A DNA stretch of 64,000 nucleotides. Origin: Cohnella sp. CFH 77786. Lineage in GTDB: Bacteria; Bacillota; Bacilli; Paenibacillales; Paenibacillaceae. The notes under the pieces are model-generated. The model was given only the letters and a program-made list of their open reading frames with translations. It was not told the DNA's origin and did no database searches. The stretch lies in NCBI RefSeq assembly GCF_019400745.1, contig NZ_WJIB01000008.1, positions 271,454 to 335,453 of the forward strand. Reading direction: 5' to 3'. The position numbers and the translations under genes were made by a program. Positions 59,854 to 64,000 of this stretch are shown here, piece after piece; position 1 is the stretch's first letter, and each line of letters begins with the position of its first letter.

Positions 59854-60195
59854 ATGACTACCACCACTCCATCATCTACCGTGCCGAGAACTCCCGAGAT
59901 CATCGAATGCTCCATCGAGAAAACGCTGGATGTGCTCGGAGGCAAATGGGCGTTCCTCGTCCTTCGCGAGCTGTTCTGCGGCACCCGCCGGTTTGGGGAA
60001 CTGCAGCGCCGGATCCCGGCGGTCAGCCCGCGGGCCTTGACCACCACGCTGCGCCATCTGGAGGAGAAAGGCGTGCTGACCCGGCATGTGTACCCGACCG
60101 TTCCGGTAACCGTGGAATATACGCTCACTCCCAAAGGGGAAGATCTGCACCAAATCGTTAAAGAAATGAAATTGTGGGCGGCCAAATGGGCATGA
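59854..60195 (+). CDS. HxlR family transcriptional regulator
   Basis: 113 residues. The HxlR fold is clear: CSIEKTLDVLGGKWAFLVLREL, then FGELQRRIPAVSPRALTTTLRHLEEKGVLTRHVYP and VEYTLTPKGEDL. It keeps one Cys (Cys20) before the first helix, the position used for thiol or aldehyde sensing in some HxlR members (HypR, YodB). GGAGG precedes the ATG. It probably controls the divergent aldo/keto reductase. A decayed copy of its 3' end lies at 62117-62230. Confidence 0.93.
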   Translation: MTTTTPSSTVPRTPEIIECSIEKTLDVLGGKWAFLVLRELFCGTRRFGELQRRIPAVSPRALTTTLRHLEEKGVLTRHVYPTVPVTVEYTLTPKGEDLHQIVKEMKLWAAKWA

Positions 60196-60319
60196 AGGCA
60201 AAATTCCCGAATATCTTCCTGAATTCCTGATTTTCCCCTGTAAATTCTCGCATTCTCGCTATATGATAAGGTAGACGACATTACCCTATTCGTAGCGAAA
60301 ACGCGAGGAGAGAAAAACG

Positions 60320-62047
60320 ATGGTGAGCCGACTGTCCGTTCGAACGAAACTGCTTCTTATGCTGCTGGTTCCGCTCCTCCTGTTCGCCCTGACCGCCGTT
60401 TATTTGCTCCAAACGAACTCTTCCAACATCGACCGAATGACGATCCTGCTTTACGAAACGACTTACAAAAGCTCCGACCTGGTTTTGAACGCCGACCGGG
60501 ACATGTACCAATCGTTGGCAGCCTATCAAGCGATCCAATTGTATACCGGCAGCGCCCGCGAAACGGCCCTCAAGGATTATCAGGAAAACGTGGGGCAAGT
60601 CAACGATCGTCTGAAGAAAGCGGCGGCTCTCATCACCCAATACAATCTTAAGGAAAAGTTGAAAGGCGAGAATGGACGGCCCTACATGGACGTCCTGACC
60701 CAGGTCGTGCTGAATTACAACCAGTGGGCGTTCGCGACGAAAGAAAATATCCAGAAAAACAATTTCCCCAAAGAGAAAGAGCAGGAACTGCAGGCGAAGT
60801 TTTTGACGGCCCGCGAAGGGGTCAATCAGTTTACCGACATCATCGATGCCTATACGCAAAGCCAAATCAACGAAATCAGGCAGCAGCGGGACCAAACGAA
60901 TCTGTCCACCTACTTGTCCTTAATCGCGATATGGATCGTCGTGCTTCTATCCGGCTATCGGATCATCCGCCAGATCAGCAAGATCGTGCAGGCCGTGCTC
61001 CTGAGAACCCGCCGGGTATCGGAAGGCGATCTGCGCACCCCCGCGGAGAACCGGTACCCGAAGGACGAATTAGGCAACATCCTGCAATCGGTCGACGTCA
61101 TGACCGCGAACATCCGCTCGCTGGTCGGTCGAATCAAAGAGCATACCCAATCGGTATCCTCGGCATCCGAACAATTGTCCGTCGGCGCCCGCGAATCGGC
61201 CTCGTCGGCCGAGCACGTAGCCCGCAATATCCAGGAAGTGACGTCGCTGGTCGATATTCAGACGACGATCGCGGAAGAATCGAGTAAAGCGATCGCGGAA
61301 ATGACGATCGGAGTGCAGCGGATCGCCGAGAGCACGGCAGCGATCTCCGACCATTCCGCGGATACGAGCCGGCAAGCCGAGGCAGGCAACGGAGAGCTGC
61401 TGAAGCTGAAATCGCAGATGGAGCAGATCGCGCTTTCCATTCAGAGCTTGAGCCATACCATCGCCGTGTTGACCGAGAAGTCCGAGCGGATCGGCAGCAT
61501 TACCGAGAAGATCACCGGCATCGCGAACCAGACGAACATCCTGGCGCTTAATGCCGGCATCGAGGCGGCCCGGGCCGGCGAGCACGGACGGGGATTCGCC
61601 GTCGTCGCCGCGGAGATCCGCAAGCTCGCCGCCAGTTCCCTGGAGTCGGCCGGCGTCATCAACGCGCTGATCGATGAAACGCGGGCAGAAATCGGGAAAT
61701 CGTCGGAACACATGCAGAGGACGATTGGGCAAACCGAGCAAGGATCCGCGGTCATGGAAGAAGCGGCGCAAGGCTTCCAATCCATCCTGCTCTCGATCCG
61801 GCAGGTCGCCGCGCAGACCCAGGACAATTCCGCGGTCACGGAACAGATGTCCGCCAGCTCCGAGGAAGTTCTCGCCAGCATGGAGCAAGCGTCTTCCTCG
61901 GCTCGGGAGATTTCAGGCAAGGCGCAGAACGTCGCGTCCGCCACGGAACAGCAGCTCGCCCTTACGGAGAACATCGCCAAAGCCTCCGGACAGCTCGCGG
62001 AAATCGTAACGGAGCTGAACGAATCGATGAATTCTTTTAAAGTTTAG
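60320..62047 (+). CDS. Methyl-accepting chemotaxis protein 1
   Basis: 575 residues. TM1 is [20 protein letters not shown] (about 11-30); the periplasm-facing equivalent, an extracellular helical-bundle sensor domain, spans about 31-190; TM2 is [22 protein letters not shown] is about 215-270, followed by a cytoplasmic coiled coil with the hairpin tip [20 protein letters not shown] and [22 protein letters not shown], which binds CheA/CheW. The sensor has no recognisable Cache or PAS domain. From codon 212 onward the DNA is identical to the next gene. AGGAGAG precedes the ATG. Confidence 0.95.
   Translation: MVSRLSVRTKLLLMLLVPLLLFALTAVYLLQTNSSNIDRMTILLYETTYKSSDLVLNADRDMYQSLAAYQAIQLYTGSARETALKDYQENVGQVNDRLKKAAALITQYNLKEKLKGENGRPYMDVLTQVVLNYNQWAFATKENIQKNNFPKEKEQELQAKFLTAREGVNQFTDIIDAYTQSQINEIRQQRDQTNLSTYLSLIAIWIVVLLSGYRIIRQISKIVQAVLLRTRRVSEGDLRTPAENRYPKDELGNILQSVDVMTANIRSLVGRIKEHTQSVSSASEQLSVGARESASSAEHVARNIQEVTSLVDIQTTIAEESSKAIAEMTIGVQRIAESTAAISDHSADTSRQAEAGNGELLKLKSQMEQIALSIQSLSHTIAVLTEKSERIGSITEKITGIANQTNILALNAGIEAARAGEHGRGFAVVAAEIRKLAASSLESAGVINALIDETRAEIGKSSEHMQRTIGQTEQGSAVMEEAAQGFQSILLSIRQVAAQTQDNSAVTEQMSASSEEVLASMEQASSSAREISGKAQNVASATEQQLALTENIAKASGQLAEIVTELNESMNSFKV
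60952..61988 (+). repeat. Identical 1,037-bp direct repeat, copy 1 (HAMP and signalling region)
   Basis: From CGGCTATCGG at 60952 the sequence is identical to 62964-64000 as far as the window shows (offset exactly 2,012 bp). Upstream of this point the two genes diverge abruptly. The identity includes third codon positions. Confidence 0.95.
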
Positions 62048-62116
62048 TCCACATGTTCATGGCCCCGACAAGGAGAACCGGATCCCCGGCAGGATTGCGG
62101 TTCTTTTTGTCGTGCT

Positions 62117-62230
62117 GTTCGTTCCGGTGACGATGGAATATACATTGACTCTCAAGAGAAAGTTCTTGACCAAATTGTCGAAAAGACGAAATGATCGACG
62201 GCCAATTGGGCAAGATGACGAAATTTACCT
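62117..62230 (+). pseudogene. Remnant of the HxlR gene 3' end
   Basis: GTTCCGGTGACGATGGAATA and the following sequence align with the end of the HxlR gene (60100-60200): VPVTMEYTLTLK versus VPVTVEYTLTPK, then eroded equivalents of the DLHQIVKEM and AAKWA segments with frameshifts. It lies at an offset of about 2,020 bp, like the receptor copy, so it belongs to the same tandem duplication. Confidence 0.8.
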
Positions 62231-62328
62231 CATCCTTTCCGAAGCCTTATTCTAGCTTCATAAATTTGTCGTAATATTATCGTTATTTCAGTAGAAATCG
62301 TGACGATTCGAGAAATGAGGAGAGAACA

Positions 62329-64000
62329 ATGCTGAACCGTCTTTCCGTCCGTTCCAAATTGATCTTGTTGTTAACGATTCCGCTCGTTCTGTTCGCCGGC
62401 ACGTCGGTGTATTTGCTGCAAACGAACTCTTCCAACATCAGCCGGATCTCCGACACTCTGTATGACACGGTTTATACGGCTTCGACTTATGTCCTGAATG
62501 CCGACCGCGACATTTCCCAATCTCTCTCCTCCTACCAATCCGTCCGGCTGGCTTCCTCGGATAAAGAAAGAGAGGACGCCGCCCAGGAGTTCCGGGAGCG
62601 GACCGCCAGGGTTAAGGACGGCCTGAAGAAGACGAGCGACCTTCTGGAATCCCGCCATTTGGAAAAATCACTGGTTTCCGAAGACGGAAAGCCGCTGAGC
62701 GAAACGCTTACGCAGGTGATGCAGCATTTCAATCAATGGGAAAACATTGCAGCCGAGAACATCGCCAATAATTCGTTCCCCTACAATAAGGGAGCCGAAT
62801 TGCTTGAAAAATACGCGAAAGTCCGCTCGGAGATCGATACATTCGGCACGACGATCGACCGCTTCTCGCAATCCGAGATCGAAAAGCAGATGGAAGATCA
62901 GAAACGCATGAGCGCCTATACCTATACAACGCTTGCCTTTACCTGGATCATCCTCATTCTGCTCGGCTATCGGATCATCCGCCAGATCAGCAAGATCGTG
63001 CAGGCCGTGCTCCTGAGAACCCGCCGGGTATCGGAAGGCGATCTGCGCACCCCCGCGGAGAACCGGTACCCGAAGGACGAATTAGGCAACATCCTGCAAT
63101 CGGTCGACGTCATGACCGCGAACATCCGCTCGCTGGTCGGTCGAATCAAAGAGCATACCCAATCGGTATCCTCGGCATCCGAACAATTGTCCGTCGGCGC
63201 CCGCGAATCGGCCTCGTCGGCCGAGCACGTAGCCCGCAATATCCAGGAAGTGACGTCGCTGGTCGATATTCAGACGACGATCGCGGAAGAATCGAGTAAA
63301 GCGATCGCGGAAATGACGATCGGAGTGCAGCGGATCGCCGAGAGCACGGCAGCGATCTCCGACCATTCCGCGGATACGAGCCGGCAAGCCGAGGCAGGCA
63401 ACGGAGAGCTGCTGAAGCTGAAATCGCAGATGGAGCAGATCGCGCTTTCCATTCAGAGCTTGAGCCATACCATCGCCGTGTTGACCGAGAAGTCCGAGCG
63501 GATCGGCAGCATTACCGAGAAGATCACCGGCATCGCGAACCAGACGAACATCCTGGCGCTTAATGCCGGCATCGAGGCGGCCCGGGCCGGCGAGCACGGA
63601 CGGGGATTCGCCGTCGTCGCCGCGGAGATCCGCAAGCTCGCCGCCAGTTCCCTGGAGTCGGCCGGCGTCATCAACGCGCTGATCGATGAAACGCGGGCAG
63701 AAATCGGGAAATCGTCGGAACACATGCAGAGGACGATTGGGCAAACCGAGCAAGGATCCGCGGTCATGGAAGAAGCGGCGCAAGGCTTCCAATCCATCCT
63801 GCTCTCGATCCGGCAGGTCGCCGCGCAGACCCAGGACAATTCCGCGGTCACGGAACAGATGTCCGCCAGCTCCGAGGAAGTTCTCGCCAGCATGGAGCAA
63901 GCGTCTTCCTCGGCTCGGGAGATTTCAGGCAAGGCGCAGAACGTCGCGTCCGCCACGGAACAGCAGCTCGCCCTTACGGAGAACATCGCCAAAGCCTCCG
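62329..64000 (+). CDS. Methyl-accepting chemotaxis protein 2, 3' end beyond window
   Basis: 557 codons are visible without a stop. It begins [19 protein letters not shown] with the same layout as its neighbour: TM1 about 10-30, extracellular helical sensor about 31-195, TM2 [15 protein letters not shown], then HAMP and signalling domain. The sensor is clearly homologous to that of receptor 1 ([20 protein letters not shown]) but much diverged, while everything from 62964 is identical at DNA level. GAGGAGAG precedes the ATG at 6 nt. The two receptors would feed the same CheA/CheW arrays with different ligand inputs. Confidence 0.93.
   Translation, partial: MLNRLSVRSKLILLLTIPLVLFAGTSVYLLQTNSSNISRISDTLYDTVYTASTYVLNADRDISQSLSSYQSVRLASSDKEREDAAQEFRERTARVKDGLKKTSDLLESRHLEKSLVSEDGKPLSETLTQVMQHFNQWENIAAENIANNSFPYNKGAELLEKYAKVRSEIDTFGTTIDRFSQSEIEKQMEDQKRMSAYTYTTLAFTWIILILLGYRIIRQISKIVQAVLLRTRRVSEGDLRTPAENRYPKDELGNILQSVDVMTANIRSLVGRIKEHTQSVSSASEQLSVGARESASSAEHVARNIQEVTSLVDIQTTIAEESSKAIAEMTIGVQRIAESTAAISDHSADTSRQAEAGNGELLKLKSQMEQIALSIQSLSHTIAVLTEKSERIGSITEKITGIANQTNILALNAGIEAARAGEHGRGFAVVAAEIRKLAASSLESAGVINALIDETRAEIGKSSEHMQRTIGQTEQGSAVMEEAAQGFQSILLSIRQVAAQTQDNSAVTEQMSASSEEVLASMEQASSSAREISGKAQNVASATEQQLALTENIAKAS
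62964..64000 (+). repeat. Identical 1,037-bp direct repeat, copy 2
   Basis: Second copy of the repeat at 60952-61988; identity continues to the window edge, so the true length is unknown. Confidence 0.95.

Overview
The window reads as the chromosome of a GC-rich, spore-forming Firmicute of the Paenibacillaceae (Paenibacillus/Cohnella type). Evidence: ribosome-binding sites close to AAGGAGG with frequent GTG/TTG starts, a cmpA cortex-morphogenesis gene, the order lolA/ydcC-like ... alr-ndoAI-ndoA-tex-cmpA-sprT-tRNA that matches the Bacillus subtilis ydcC-alr-ndoAI-ndoA ... ydcI-ydcK-trnS segment, copper-amine-oxidase 'stalk' domains on secreted enzymes, and a secreted M4 protease with Fn3 repeats. 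The species cannot be named from the sequence alone.

Layout. 0-6.5 kb: an alpha-glucan locus, with a GH15 glucoamylase-type enzyme (cut by the left edge) divergent from DUF4912, a GH57-GT4 fusion, a sugar nucleotidyltransferase and a small ORF, the last four overlapping. 6.5-8.5 kb: a decayed GH105 gene and two tRNA groups (Asn-Ser, then Glu-Lys-Leu) separated by about 0.9 kb of repeat-bearing non-coding DNA. 8.5-15.8 kb: conserved housekeeping genes (SprT-like, cmpA, nitroreductase, Rrf2, tex, ndoA/ndoAI, alr). 15.9-31.3 kb: a surface-polysaccharide block (CpsB-type phosphatase, LCP ligase, Wzz, CpsD kinase, Wzy, TagA-type GT26, pyruvyl transferase, MurJ-like flippase, a stalk + GH105-like enzyme, an M4 protease) plus a convergent second GH105-like enzyme. 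It lies between alr and the lolA-like gene that is normally next to alr, so it looks like an insertion into a conserved gene neighbourhood.

31.4-41.4 kb: lolA-like lipoprotein, a LuxR-type response regulator and histidine kinase followed by an ABC-2 exporter, an AraC regulator, an SRPBCC protein and an ABC-F ATPase. 41.4-52.4 kb: a patchwork of small accessory genes, visibly more AT-rich from about 43.4 kb, with two deletion-type pseudogenes, an ArsR-SRPBCC-hydrolase operon, a seven-repeat RCC1 protein followed by a start-less reading frame, a GH18 enzyme with stalk domain, an aminoglycoside-phosphotransferase-like gene, and folD under a ZTP riboswitch. 52.7-60.2 kb: AraC regulators, two Gfo/Idh/MocA oxidoreductases, an M20 amidohydrolase, an aldo/keto reductase and an HxlR regulator. 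60.3-64 kb: two tandem chemoreceptor genes whose HAMP and signalling halves are identical at DNA level over the visible 1,037 bp while their sensor halves differ; a decayed HxlR tail between them marks the duplication unit. The second receptor runs off the right edge.

How the parts fit: the left locus probably builds and trims intracellular alpha-glucan. The central block probably makes, exports and remodels a (possibly pyruvylated) surface polymer. The receptor pair, the two-component system with ABC exporter and several one-component regulators handle environmental sensing. No CRISPR array, insertion sequence, phage or complete integrative element was seen.
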